From NCBI GenBank assembly GCA_019321725.1, contig CM033110.1, positions 23,863,210-23,927,209 of the forward strand: a stretch of DNA of 64,000 nt, in the 5' to 3' direction. This DNA is from Paulownia fortunei (Eukaryota > Streptophyta > Magnoliopsida > Lamiales > Paulowniaceae). Position numbers and translations under genes: made by a program. Of the stretch, positions 25,017 through 38,885 are shown one piece after another (the stretch's first letter is position 1; each line of letters begins with the position of its first letter). Below the pieces are notes generated by a model. That model ran no database searches. It saw only the letters and a list, made by a program, of their open reading frames with translations, and was not told the origin of the DNA.

Positions 25017-25380
25017 GCAGACTTGGCAATGGACTTGAGGTGGGGACGATAATGGAGTTTGTTTTAATATGGATTCATTTTGAATTTATTTTATTTAGGG
25101 TTTGTTAAAGGCAGGTTTTAATAGTACAAGTGTGTTTTGATCGAGTTTTGGATTTCCAATTTTCAGACCCCTTTTATTTTTTTTTTAAAACTTATTAATA
25201 TGATATTTTTTAAAAAGTTTTAATAGTATTAGTTTTTTTAAAAATGGAATCTTAATATTTTTTTAAATTATAAAATAAATTTAGCAGGTGTAACGAGTCT
25301 ACTCATTGAATTTGGGTTTGTGACAGATTTGAGTTTGAATTTTCAAAAGTTTCTCGATCCAGGTTGATCATCCCTAATTT
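25017..25380. mobile_element. Degenerate non-autonomous hAT-like element
   Basis: Left part TTGGCAATGGACTTGAGGTG with GGGGACGATAATGG, right end GTTGATCATCCCTAATTTAG. The combination of a GGCAATGG start, GGGTTTG-rich arms and an ATCCCTA end resembles the hAT-like relics at 8-10.7 kb. There is no transposase frame, and no target duplication was identified. Confidence 0.4.
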
Positions 25381-25388
25381 AGCTAAAG

Positions 25389-25850
25389 TTTTTAAAATCG
25401 AATCGGACAATTAACTGGGTCATTGGGTCACTGGTCCAATCGTTTGAACCGTTGTGAAAAAAATTGATGATCATATATATATATATATATATATAAATTA
25501 AACACAAGTACCAAGATAAAAAAATGTTATAAATGTAAATAAATAAATAAAAAATAAAGTAATAAAATACATATTCATATAAATTCAAAATAAGTCAAAA
25601 TTATTCATATATATTTGTTTTGCACCTCTCACATTTACGGCTCTTTGTTTCCTTTGTGAATTTAAAAAAATAAAAATAAAAATTAATTTGGATCACAATG
25701 GGCCATTAAATCAATCGATTTTCACCGGATGACAACGAATTTCTTGCCACCCATTTTAAATACAAGATTGAACTAGTGCCATAATCGATTCTCGATTAAA
25801 TCGGTCTAACCGATCAACCGATCCAATTTGAATTTTAAAATTATAATTTG
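25389..25850. mobile_element. MITE-like element with imperfect terminal inverted repeats
   Basis: The left end, TTTTTAAAATCGAATCGGAC, and the reverse complement of the right end, TTTTAAAATTCAAATTGG followed by ATCGGTTGATCGG, align as imperfect inverted repeats of about 40 bp rich in CCGAT/GGTC motifs. The inside is AT-rich with an (AT)n run at about 25473-25495. It abuts the previous element. Superfamily is not assignable by eye. Confidence 0.4.
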
Positions 25851-26414
25851 AGCATAAGTTGATTAATGATAGGTAAAAAAGTATTACAATAATAAGAGTA
25901 ACATCAAACACTACAATTATTGTTCTTAGATAATAGGAAATGAGCCAGCAATGTAGCCAACCTTCTTAAATTGTGCACAAGAGTCCACCAATGTTGAGCA
26001 ACGATTAATATCTCGTAAATAAATCCGTCATCACTCAAATTAAGATGTCAGCTAATTTAAAATTAATTCACGATTAAAATAAGTAGTTTACTGACCATTC
26101 TTACAATTATATTAAAATCTATACCATTAAATTAGCAAAAAAGATATTGTAAATAATCAAATCACATTGATAGTTGACCCATCTCATGTGATTCATCATA
26201 TCCCTCCCCCAGATAGTAATGCTCAAGTCGCCGTTTATGCAAATTGCAAATCACTCAACCCGGCCCAACTTCTCGGTCCCACTCCAATGTGCTCCGCAGT
26301 TGTACAGTTGTACCCTCTACTTATTTTTTAGTATCCCTTCGGCCTTCACCAATTTCATGAACTTTAAAATGGAGTAATTAAAATATCCGGTCCGGCCATT
26401 TATAATATATATAT

Positions 26415-26482
26415 TCTCTCCCCCTCCTCCCTCCTTCCTCCTCCCTCCTCCCTCGCCCCCCCCCCCCCCCCAAAAAATAAAA

Positions 26483-26518
<36 letters not shown>

Positions 26519-26520
26519 AA
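26415..26520. repeat. Polypyrimidine tract with a C16 run and (AAAT)n
   Basis: CCTCC/CCCTCC repeats (26415-26455) lead into sixteen C (26456-26471), then A6 and about nine AAAT/TAAA units. On the minus strand this gives four or more G-runs. Confidence 0.85.
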
Positions 26521-26749
26521 ACCAAATATCACCTCATAAATTCATTTCTATTTTTTGGGAAAATTAATTTTTATTAATAAATCTAAAAATTCAATAAATA
26601 CATTATAAAAATTTCAATTGTTTTACTGTATCGTAGTTATCTTGAAAAAAAAAAAAAATTGGAAAAGTTTTTCTTATTAAAAAAACTGAATCATGAATTT
26701 CTTAACTTAGTCAGTCCCGTAGACGAAAGAGCTTACATCTAATGATTCT

Positions 26750-28744
26750 CTTGACATCGTCTACGGCGGACTAGTCGAAACGAAAGGATATATCTCCAAC
26801 CGGATACGACGCCGTCCTCTCGCACTGCGTTTCCTCTCTAGTTGATCAGACTCTATTTACCATTTTCATTAGTCCTCCATGAATTCTCAGGCGCCGAAAC
26901 CCTAGGTCCGTTAGAACAATAGCAGAATTGCTCGTGAATTGATGACTTTTTATTGGTCTTATACGTTTTTTTGTATTGTGATTGTTATTTTTGCTGTGTT
27001 CTCATCTGTTCTGCTACCTGGTGTTGGTTGAGACCTGCCTTTTTTTATTTTTTATTTTTTAATTGGTCGTGCTGCCATTAGGAAATCTCGTAGATTCTGC
27101 ATTCTGGATTGATTTTTCACGGGAACTAGAGATCGTGTTATTTGGAATTTTAGCTTGAATGCTATTTTGCATAGGAGTTGCATTTGATTGATTTGCTTCC
27201 ATTGGACAAACGTAAATGTTTGGTTTTTGCCTATTGTTTAGTCGTCTTAACATTATTCTTTTGATGGTAAAGATGACATTGTTGCAATGCAGAATAGCAG
27301 TTGGGCTAGTTAACTATTTATTGGCATTTTAGTGGTAGAAAAGAAGGCAAAGATGTTCAGTCTAACACAAAGAAGTATCTGGGTTTCTATTGGGCACAAA
27401 GTGAATAATTTTTGGAAGGCTATAAACTGCCTATCCCATATTCTATTAGACTGTAATCTTTTTCTCGGTGATTATGTGAATATGAGAAGATTGAGTAATG
27501 AACATATCCCTATAGGCCTTTACACATCTACTTTTTAGGCACATAACCTTGAGCTACCTGCATTTAGGCAAAATGAAAGTATACAACAACAGCACGGTGT
27601 AAATGCTTCTGCAGCAGTTGCGAATGTCTGACAGTGATGTTGTGAGAGATTGATTTAATTGTATAGTATCGACAATTAGGCGTACAAGCTTCCTAAATAA
27701 GTAAGGTGTGACCCGAGTTGAGGTATGTGAATTTCATTATTGTATACTTCCGCATGATACAGTGACTTGGCGAGGAATAATAGCGAACTTCGATGCCTGT
27801 AAGCAACAGAAAACAAGGACAAAATTGGAAATGTGTCAACTTGTAGAGTTTGAAAATATTGAGTAGTGAGTTACACTTTTTAAATGGATAAGTTAAATTT
27901 CAATCTATGTATTAAAATTCAGAGAAATTCAACTTGTATTCTGAGATGTGTCACCCACAGAAGTTATGTACTTCAACTTATTGTACCTGTTCTACTTTTG
28001 GAAGCCGTAGAATAGATGTGTATATCTCGCCAAGATAGATAAAAGTAGTACTAGTATCAATTTATGGTTGGCTTTGGTGCCGCTGCTATTCACTGAACGT
28101 GAGAAGCAGATGAGTTATGACTGATTTGAATTAGTATTCATATCTCTGCATTTATGCCACTCATGAAAACTGACTGACACATGCAATCTCCTTCCTGTTA
28201 TCTTAATGCATAACGTATCTTAGCAGTTATTATTTCATTTGTGCAGATATATTATTGCATCAGCTTTTGCTGAACAGGCCAATTTGGTTCTTCTCTTTTC
28301 GTTGAACTTCTGGAATTAGCAAGACAAGAAATTTTCTGAGAAGCATGGAGCAGAGTTCTGATTAACCTCACTTATCATTTGTAGGATTGGATAAATAATC
28401 ACTTCTTTAAGAGTTGAAATACAGTACTACTAGTTATATACAGGTATAGCAGGAGGATTGGCTTGACAGTGCGTGAACTTCAGTGGCTGATTTATCCTTT
28501 CTATTTGTTCTCTTGGAAGATCCATGATTGGAGATTGATTTTGAGCTTGAATGGTCTCACAGCAAAAACTTGGGGGTTAAGATATCAGTGTTGAGATTGC
28601 TACAGCTTTTGGTGGATAAGGAACAATGTTATGTTGTTGGAATAATCATGACATTGTCTGGACTCCAGCCGCTGTCTATCGTCAGTTGATGTTTACTATG
28701 ACATCAAAGTGTAAAGGAGTTAACATTGTAATATAAGGAAAATC
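26750..28744 (+). promoter_or_regulatory. Promoter and probably intron-split 5' leader of the STE20-like kinase gene
   Basis: The stretch 26750-26910 is GC-richer (CTACGGCGGAC, GATACGACGCCGTCC, CAGGCGCCGAAACCCTAG) and looks like a first untranslated exon. It is followed by T-rich intron-like sequence. A second leader exon probably starts near 28443 after TTATATACAG and runs to the ATG at 28745. This last part contains a 13-codon upstream ORF (28648-28689). Exon limits in the leader are uncertain. Confidence 0.4.
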
Positions 28745-31700
28745 ATGGAGCAGGCATCAGAGAAAAAGTTTCCCCTTACTGCAAAAGATTACAAGTTGTA
28801 CGAGGAAGTTGGAGAAGGTGTCAGTGCTACTGTTTATAGAGCTCTTTGTGTACTGCTTAATGAGAGAGTTGCGATCAAGGTTCTTGATCTTGAGAAGTGC
28901 AATAATGACTTGGTATTTCATCTTATTCTGAATGTGCTAATGCCTCTTTTGTAAACTTATACTGGCTTAAAACGGACTACCAATCTAACTTTTCTGCTGC
29001 TAATTGTGCCACGTGACTTCTTTTGAAGTCATCCACATATTTTTCTGATTTCGTATCTCCATATTTTCCTAAAATCTGAATTATCTTGATGTTTTCTTAC
29101 CTATGCTGCCCCATTTAGTTAAATGGGCATATTTGTTTTTTCAGTTAGTACCCAAAATATATTTTGTATCAGCAGAACTCATTTTAAGAGCCAGAATTTC
29201 AGGCAAATTTTGAACTTGTATCTTGTAACAAAAACTTTCATATATAAAGCTTGAATTCATGAGTAATATGCCCTGCACACAAAAACTTATTTATCAGGGA
29301 ATTGTTCAACTTCTGAAATAGAGTGATATTTCTGAAGACGTGTGTCTGAATGAGAAGAAATTGGGAGTAAAGGCATCATTAGCAGACGGAGGGAGAATTT
29401 TGAAGAAATATTTTGTATCAGCAAAGTGCATTTATGAAGCAAGAATAAAAAAATTAATTTGCTGTACAGACTTTTGTAAGCAAATAAAAATTAGAAGATG
29501 TGCAAATGAGAAGAATTGGGAGGCATAACTCTCTTGATGATCAGAATCGTGTTTACTCCTGTCTGTGGAAATGGCTAAGGTGTCAATATGTGCAAGGGAG
29601 ACTTACTCGTCTTAATTGTTAAATCTTGTTAACAACATGGACTTGCAATTGCCGCAACTTTTTCCTCTCTCTCTTTTGATTATTTTCTTGTTGGGTTGCC
29701 AAATGAATAGGATGGCATCCGGCGAGAGGTACAGACAATGATTTTGATTGACCATCCAAATGTCTTGCGAGCTCACTGCTCCTTCACTGCCGGCCATAAC
29801 CTGTGGGTTGTGATGCCTTACATGGCTGGGGGATCTTGCCTTCATATCATGAAATCAGCTTATCCAGAAGGTTTTGAGGAGCCTGTTATTGCTACATTAT
29901 TACGGGAGGTTCTGAAAGCTCTGGTGTATGTTCATGCCCATGGACATATCCACAGAGACGTGAAAGTATGAGTTTCTCACTTGTTTTCTTACGTACTGCT
30001 GTTCAGCTTTTGTCCTGTAGGCTATTTTATGTTATTCATTTTTTTGGGTTAGAGACCTTGTTCTGGTTATCAATATAGAATCATCTTGTAGTTTGGTACT
30101 CTGACAGCCCTCTCAATCTTTCAGCTTCCTTCTGTGATATTAGATATCTATTTGACCTTGGGCGTATGACCTTGGACATCTTGTTTCTTTTCACACCGTT
30201 TATGGAGTCATGTCTCATGTGGTATATGGTTGATGTGCTTTCGTAACTCCAACTAATTGTTTCTGCTCTTCCTGCTTTAATTTTTGGCACAGCCATATCA
30301 CTTTATTTAATTCTCTTTCTTTTCATGTGTCGCAGGCTGGGAACATACTGATTGATTCTAACGGTACTGTTAAATTAGCAGACTTTGGAGTTGCTGCATG
30401 CATGTTTGATACTGGTGATCGTCAGCGTTCAAGAAATACTTTTGTCGGAACCCCATGTTGGTAAATTGTCTTGCATGAAAGCCAATGTTTATGGTTTTTT
30501 AGGCACTTATTATTTTCAATATGGATTATTATTTTGACTTGGAACCGTTTTTTTCTTTAATTTGTATATATCAGGATGGCTCCTGAAGTCATGCAGCAAT
30601 TGCATGGATATGATTTCAAGTGAGAATCTGCTGAAAAAAATTTATTCCATCTGTTTCTTCAATTCTGTTATGTTCTCAATTCTTATGCAAAATATTTTGC
30701 TTTGACAGAGCAGATATCTGGTCATTTGGAATAACAGCACTTGAACTTGCTCATGGTCATGCACCATTCTCCAAGTACCCACCAATGAAGGTTGGTAATG
30801 TCTCGTTTACTTAAGTCTTACTTTTGCATCTTAGTGTGCAGGAATGTTTGTTGGTCTGAACCTTCTTCCGTTATACTAAATGCAGGTTCTGCTGATGACC
30901 CTACAAAATGCGCCTCCAGGGCTGGACTACGAGAGAGACAAAAGATTCTCTAAGGTTTATCTTGTTTTAGGAGAATTTTAATGCTGAATTTTGTGTATTG
31001 CTGCTGATATACAACATTTGGCAGTCTTTCAAAGAAATGGTTGCTGCTTGCTTGGTAAAGGATCCCAAAAAACGTCCTAGCGCCGAAAAGCTTTTGAAAC
31101 ACCCTTTCTTCAAAAATGCTCGCTCAAATGATTATTTGTCCCGTACTATCCTTGATGACCTGTCCCCTCTAGGTGAACGTTTTAGGATGCTTAAGGTCTC
31201 GTGCTCATCTCATTCTCATGTTTGTTTGCCTTTTCTTTTACAAGAAATGGCATTTTGTTTTATTACTTTAATTTTGAATTTTATCGGAATTTCTCTAAAA
31301 CCAAATTGCATTTTCAGGCTAAAGAAGCAGATATTCTTGAACAAAATAAGGTATTATATGAGGACAAGGAGCATTTATCACAGGTGAGAAGTCAACCTAG
31401 TCAAATGTTACGAATTTGTTTGGAAGGAGCAATATGCTCATAGAGAATCTTGTATCTTCAAACTTTATTTTACTTTGTAGTGATGTAAATTAGGTAAACT
31501 GGGTTGCCTGGGTTTTGAGTCTTATTTTAAAATTGATTGAGCATATGTGACTTATTCTAGAAGTCCCTTCAAAATTAATCACCAAAAAATGGAAGTCCAT
31601 TTGGAATACCCCCCAAACACCCATAATTTTCATGTGCATTTGTGGAACAGTTTTCCCTCTCTATCTGGCTTCTTTGCTTCTGCGTGCTTGCTTTTGCTTA

Positions 31701-34700
31701 CAAGGTCCAAACTGGACAAATATTTAATACATATGCATGTATGTTGCAAGAATCAAAACCACATCAGAGACCATAGTTTTCATACTTAGTTGAAAGAAAG
31801 ACTTCCATTTAGCAACCAGAAGGAAGTCGTGTACTTGAAGCAATTTGTATTATGCTTGCCAATTCACTTAAAATGATGAGTAAGTTTGGCTTGCTGCTAC
31901 CTTTTGCTAAGGCTACTTATTTGTGTTAACTTAAGCCTTTAAGCGATTAGCATGATCTGATCTGATGTTGAGTGATTATGCAACACTCTTGTGAACTTTT
32001 GGTGCATTGAAAATGATGAGGCAGGTTGTCGCCTGCTGCTAACTTTTGTTAAGGCTGTATTAGATGGATCATTTGTGTTAAGTTAAACCTTCAAGAGATT
32101 AGAGTGACCAGATCTGATGTTCAGTTCTTATTTAATACACTTATCTTTCTAAGCCTCTCAGTTGGATGAGTAAGTGTGTGACAATTTGAAATTATATTTC
32201 TGAAACTTAAAGAAATTAATTGTGGAGAGTATGAAATTGCTCGAGTGAAGGACATAATTGGGTAAAACTGGGAAGAATCAGAATAACATGTGATAAACCT
32301 TGGGAAACAGTATTTGGTGAATACTGGGCAATTCATGCATGTGTTTAGTATTTATTTAGATTTATTATTACTTTTATCATGATTTGGCTTTACGTGTAAT
32401 GATATAATTAGTCTTCCTGTGGCTGCATGTAGTTTCATCTTTCCCCTTAAACAATGCCATGCACAAAATCACAAATTTTCTTCCAAAAATTATTATGCAC
32501 ATATTTTCGAAATACCACCCTTATCATGAGTTGTTGCTATGTGCAGCAAGAGTACATTCGAGGAATCAGTGCCTGGAATTTCAATCTGGAGGATCTGAAG
32601 AATCAAGCTGCCCTTGTATGCCATAAGTCCACTGATCAGTGGTTGAATGTTTCAATTTTATAACCGCCTACTTCATTAAGGTCCTTCTGTTGCTTGCAGA
32701 TTCAAGATGATCTAATTTCAAATTCAGAAGATTCAAGTGTGAGTGGGAAGCACATGGACGGGCAAGATGATGTTGGTTCTCCTGTGGATAGGATCTACTC
32801 CGAGCGGGCTCATCATTCTAATGCTGCATCTCAATTAAAAGTATTGAGTTATAACATGAGATATCGCATGGTTCTCCATCTTATATATATATATATATAT
32901 ATACACTTATATATACATATATATATATATATGTATATGTATATGTATATATATGGGTACATTATATCATTTAAATACTTCGTAGCTTCTTTATGTTATC
33001 TTATTCTCCCTTTGGTTTTCTTTTCCTAATCTGTATAGTTTGTTTTTTTATTTTCTTAGGATGAGCTCAATCATATTGATGATTTGGAGAATTCGCTTGC
33101 TGCATTTCCTATAAAACCTCTTCAGGCTCTCAAGTATGCCATCAAAATCTATTTCACCTTTTAGCATCTGCTCTGATTTCCAGTGACAATAGTTCTTCGC
33201 CTTTATTTTTTATGTCAATTTGCTTGCTAGCTGCTACTATTTCAAGCTTGCATGGATCAATAAGTGGAGTTATCTGATAGATATTTTCTGATAAGAGAAC
33301 ACTTAACTAAAAATGATCTCAAAAAGGAGAAATTGAAGTGATATCAATCAGCTCTTAATTTTCTTGGATTAAAAAACCTTCTTGTTCTTAATCTCTTCTA
33401 AAGAACTTGATAATGATTAATGCCTTGCCTCTCTTATTCTATATTATTCATATTCGAGGTTGAACTCTTCTTTTGTGTGAAATCTACATACTCGAGCAAT
33501 CCTATGAAAGAGAACAACTTTTAAATAACTGGTTACCCTTTCTTAGCTCTTGAAATACACATGAATTTCCAGTATCCGATAAATCCAGCCATCCTGACAG
33601 CTTTGCTTTTGATCACCTTGACAATCATTTGCTTTTTACCCCCTTAAGTAGAATTAGGTTCTAGGTCTGCGCCCTACTTTGTGGCCCTATATGCCAGTCA
33701 CCAATGTTTGGACTTCTTTTTCTTTTCAGTGGCTCAATGCAAAATGACTCAAACCTTATGAAAAGGCACAGGCTGTATATTGAGGGCATTCTAGTTTGAA
33801 ATCAAACTTACGCATAATACGTGCATCCTTGTTATTTTTTGGTGTATTCCCAACCCTGCGCTGGCTTGATGAGTCAATTTTCTATGACGACTTCTGCAGC
33901 CACTAGCGTGTGAGTTTATGACTTTGCAAATGAACCTTTGAGGGGTAAACTTACTGAAGACTTTTATTGAACACAGAGGTTGTTTTGATGTATGTGAGGA
34001 TGACATTGGTGCTGGTAGTCCAAGTTCGAGAGATTCTGTCCATTCAGATTCTGAACAGAAAAGTGAAGAACAGCCATTGACAAGTGCTGTGGATCGAGAA
34101 TCACGAAGAAATGAGGCCGAAGATTCTGGTCAAAGTGGCTCCTTGTCATACTCTGTCACTGCAGGGCGTAAAATTTTTTCCTGTGGCTCGCTGCTGCAGG
34201 ATAATGTTCTCTCTGCTAAAAAGTTTATTGGTGATGGAGACAGGTATATTCTCCTCTTTGTGGTCTAGAGTACGTAATTCTATTTTGAGATGGTAAAGCA
34301 TCTGTTTGTGTTGATAGTTAAAAGGCTGGGATGGAAACTGGTTGCGCGAAATTCTAACTACTGATTTTTCTCTTGCAAAAGTTGTAATATTTTTGAGTCA
34401 TTTTCAAACTCTACTTCTACTTCCCTTAATTTATGGGTGTATGTTCTTATCTACAGATTGTATTTTAAATCTATACAATGTTTCTTCTTGCAACTTGCCC
34501 TCTTATCCTTCTTTTTCTCTCTTTTTTTGTTTCCCCGGGGGGCAGGGGCGGGGTTTGTTTTGGTGGACTGAGTGTTTTTGCGAGTGAAAATGCATTAGTT
34601 TTCCTTTTCGTCTTCTCCAATTTTTAGATAACAGATAGGTTTACAGTTAATGAAAGAGAATAGCTGCAATGCTAAAAGGTTTTGTAGCGGATTTGAACCT

Positions 34701-37700
34701 GTCCTGTATCCAAGACTTATTTGTAAATATACTTATGCGGAGATACTGCAGAAACTTTGCTGATTAAATTTGCAAATTCCAAGTATCACGGCTACTAAAA
34801 ATGTGGTATAACAAACATTTGCAACATGTTTATTGGACACTTTCTGTAGTAGCATGCAATATGTCGGTTGAAGTAGTTTGCCATCCTACACTATAAATGT
34901 GGTATTTGTTATACATTTTCTATACTAGTTCCTTCTTCTGCTTCCACACATTTTTAGTGAACTTGTTTGTAATATTGTAATCTGGTTTAAACTTATATGA
35001 AGGGAATATCTGCAACCAAGATACCAGACTGAGCGAAATTATAGTGGTCCACTGCAGAATCGTCAAAAGAAAGATTTTGGTAATTCTACAGCTGGTAATG
35101 CATTTAGAGTAAAAATTGCCACAAAAAAATCTCATATAAATCAGCCTGAGTGTTAGTATTTTTACATAATATGTTTATGCTCCAACTATATTGAAACGTG
35201 CATTATAGGGGAGGATGCATCGGAAGGTGCTGTTGTTGAACGCAGAGGACGTTTTAAAGTCACTTCAGCAGATCTGAGTCCCAAGGTATCAATTAAGTCA
35301 ATCTTACATTTTAGTTATCACCACCACCTTAAGTTGTTGTTGCTGTGTTTTTTTTTTTTTTTTTTTTTTTAATTTATGAAATAACAAAATATAGAGTTAG
35401 TATGAGTGTTGTACCTAGCAGACTCTGGTTGGATACAATTTTATTGTCCTATTATTAGTTGGCTATGTTTATTCATTTCCTCCTCTGTTCAATTGAAAGT
35501 GTCTTCATTAGTTGATTTAGAAATGCCAATGGTCATATGTTTTACTTATTGTGGTTCTTACTCTTCAGAAGGTGCTTGATTAAAAGTATCTTTTGCATAT
35601 CATGTGTGTATTTTACTAATAGAATGATCCTTGCATATCATGGTGCATGTTCCTAGAACTTTAGCCATTCTCTAAGTATCTGGAGACCGTATTTCTGTTG
35701 GATCCATCCATCCAAATCTTCCAATCCTTGGCATTTATCTTCTTTTGATGGTCTGGGGTAGGATTTGGGTGAGTAGAATGGAACCTAACTTAGCTTCTGG
35801 GGGTTAGCCCAGGAAGCAACTCATCAATATCTGTTTCTTCTTCTCCTCTGCTTCTGACGTTTGTCCTTCTGGAGATTATGTGCTATTCTTAATACCGTGG
35901 TCCAGACATATGGGGAGAACTATTGTTGTAGAGAAACTAACCATCCTATTCCAAGATTACCCATCTCATTTCCCAATCCCAGTAGCAGAAATAGGCTCCT
36001 CAATAGCTGCATTATTTGGAGAGTTGGGAATGGTCATTCTAGAGTTTGATGTTTTACTGCTGCCCCAAGAATTCTCCTTTTTAGTTCTTTAACTTGGATT
36101 ACTCCTTGCTGTTTGCTGTTAGAATGATTGCTCATTATCTCAAGTGTGTGCTCACTCTTTTTGGAAATTGTAGTAGGGTTGTTTTTCTTTGTTATCTGTT
36201 ATACCTAAACGTCTTCTTCTCCCCACCATTCAAAGAAAAAAAATTAACTGTGCACTTTTCATCCTTTGGCACATCAACTTGAGTAAATGTAAGTAATTTT
36301 TGTATGTACCTATTAGTTTTTTGTTGTGGCTATTTGCTTTTTGGAACTTGTACAGAAAGTTTTTGCTCAATTTTGTTAGTTATCATTGCTTCAGACCCCT
36401 CTTCTCCTTTTCAGTTCAGTTTATAGGGGTTTACCTCCTCGTGAGTCGATAAATTTGGACTTATCCCAATAAAGTATATTACTTGTGGAATATGTTTCTG
36501 ATGTCTTGTGGATTTGACTCCTTGGCTCCTATTGTTTGGGCCTTGTCGATGCAATGTATTTCCTCTCTGACGTTTTTGACCCTACACACAGGTTGTAAAA
36601 TAATTATTGGAGAATTCCCTACATGTTTTCCTGTTGCGTGCTTCCAAATGTATTCTGCTCATATAACCAGAGTAAAGAAGCTTTTCTGTATCTGGCATCT
36701 TAAATTTAACCAGACTACATTGCTTCATAATATTGCATTGAAATTGTTGAACAGCACATATAGACCCACTTGAAAGACAGCATATACTGTTATTAAGCTT
36801 CAATATAATTTTTCATTGGATTTAGTATGTGATGAACCACAGTCTAGATTCACTGACATAGTAAATGTTTTAAATGGAGGACAAGCTTTAAATTATGGAA
36901 ATTTTAGTTTCCCAATGTTTCTTGCAGTATAGCATTTGAACTCCTAGATAATTTGTTTTTGGTCTTGAAAATCTCCTTTTCTTCAATGAGTACATGCCCT
37001 AATGATGCTCCACGCAAAAGAATATTTGTGTTAAACTTGGCTCTATTTTTCAGGCATTGGCATTTAACCATTGCCTTTGCTTCATCTTATTTCAGGGTCC
37101 TGTAAACTACTTTAACTCAATTTCTGGTGGTTCCACAAACCCAACATTTCCAAGCCTTTCAGCTGCTTCAGTTCTCCCGTCATTGCAATGCATATTGCAG
37201 CAGAACACTATGCAAAGAGTAAGCTCTGCTCACCTCGTCACATCTTATTCAATTATCTGTTGCTGAATTGTGTCTGCTCATCGTATCAGGAAGAGATAGT
37301 TAAATTGATCAAGTTTGTGGAACAAACCTCAGGTAATGCTATTTATATGATCTCTTTAACACCAGCCACTTTAAGCCTTCTGTCTCAACATAGTATGACA
37401 GACGCTGGTTTTTCATATGTGCAGGCAATGCTAGTGAGTTGTCAGAGGCAGGAATAAATGACCTTTTGCAGGTAGAGTTGCTTCTGTTATAAAACCCATC
37501 AAGTTTTCCTATTATGCTATGTTCTAATAGAAAATTACAGTTATCTGTTCTTTATTGGGTTATTTGGAGGAATTCTATGATGCTTTGTCATGCAAAATTT
37601 GCTGCTGATTCAGAAAAAAACTTTGATAGTAACATTCTGCTTGTTATTTGTAGCAGATAACCCCTAGTTCTGTGAAGGAGCGAGAGTTGCAAGCTCAGGT

Positions 37701-38193
37701 GATTCAAAAGCAACAAAGGTATGAAGCAATAACCCTTGCATAGGCTGTGAGCTTGTTTTGATTTAATGTCCTACAATGCTGAAGCTCAGTTTCAAATGTC
37801 AGCATTGGAAGTCTGGTTGAAGAATTACAGAGACTGAAGACTAAGAATACTCAGGTTTGTCTTTGGTTGTTGCCTCAGTAAATGAGCTATTTCCAAATTT
37901 CTTGGGATTTCAAATTTCCATGGAGGACTAATTGTTCTGAATCTGTGCCTGTCCTTGCCTGCAATTTATCTTCGTTGGAGAACATAATTTTGCCTTAGGA
38001 TGAATTTTCAGAAAACCTGGATTCCTGAGTCGCATTGTTCATGTATATCATAATAACATGAGGCAATCATCTCTCATGGTTTGTAATTAGTTCATGCATA
38101 TCATAATAACATCAGACAATCTTCTCTTATTCTTTGCAGTTGGAAAGAAAATTGAATGTGATGCTCAAGAAAGATGACAAGATACAAGAATAA
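28745..38193 (+). CDS. STE20/SPS1-related serine/threonine kinase (BLUS1-like family)
   Basis: Twenty coding exons, total 2,082 bp, 693 aa, all GT-AG and in frame: 28745-28912, 29711-29965, 30336-30460, 30575-30619, 30709-30790, 30886-30954, 31025-31195, 31318-31383, 32547-32615, 32700-32840, 33060-33133, 33977-34243, 35003-35094, 35209-35285, 37096-37218, 37290-37332, 37425-37471, 37657-37718, 37803-37854, 38140-38193. The kinase domain is at the N-terminus (about 16-277): glycine loop [17 protein letters not shown] with Lys45, Glu62, HIHRDVKAGNIL with Asp139, DFG at 157-159, and activation-loop end FVGTPCWMAPE. All catalytic residues are present. The Ser/Asp-rich middle (about 310-560) has no fold I recognise, and a Gln/Lys-rich coiled-coil end follows ([35 protein letters not shown]). 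Arabidopsis BLUS1, a close relative, relays phototropin signals in guard cells; whether this gene does so cannot be told. From memory it matches At5g14720 best. Confidence 0.9.
32881..32960. repeat. (TA)n-rich microsatellite in kinase intron 10
   Basis: Alternating AT with interspersed GTATAT units immediately after exon 10. It is low complexity and likely variable in length; no effect on splicing can be inferred. Confidence 0.85.
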
Positions 38194-38885
38194 TGAGTCC
38201 CTGGGAACAAGGAAAAGAGGGTGATGCCCATGAATTGTCATGTTTCTCCTACCAAATCATTTTTTTTCCTTCTTATCTTTTCCATTTTTCTTTGTTTTTG
38301 GGTTTTCAAATTTTCCTACAATGTCTTGCATGAAAACAAGCTTTTGGGTGGGTTAAATTTTTTGTGTATCATGTGAATGTGCATGTTCAAGGTGATGGGT
38401 AAGTTTAAGTTTTTGTGTATTGTGTGTGAATGTAAGCGTGCGCCTATGCCCAGTTTCAAGTCAGCTACTGTCAGTGTCGATTGTACATAACATGTTCTGT
38501 ATTCTAATTTACGTTTCATTATTGTAATTAATGTATTTTATAAATTTTCATAGTTCTATCTAGCAATTACACGCCCACGCCCTTATACTTTCCGACTCCA
38601 AACATAATTTCAGCCAAAAGTTAAAAATTAAAAATAGTCTGTTGAATAAGGACTGGCACCTTGGTCTACTGGGATGTAAAAAATAAGGCACACCTCAGAC
38701 TCGAATGAATGTTACATATTTCAATATCTGCTGCTTCAAGTATAGATGTCGAAGAGTGAGTGTAAATTTCACAGTCCACGCCATATACGACAAAATAGGA
38801 TACAAGCAAAATCGAAGTTTTGCGTCTGCTCACTTCTGCTGTTCGTTCTATTGAAAAGGCAAGTTTTTTGCGTTTTTTAATCATA
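38194..38885. other. Spacer between convergent genes (both 3' untranslated regions)
   Basis: The kinase gene (plus) and the chaperone gene (minus) end tail to tail with 692 bp between stop codons. T-rich and TGTGTAT/TGTAA-type stretches at 38330-38530 fit the kinase 3' UTR and polyadenylation region. No other gene is seen. Confidence 0.6.
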
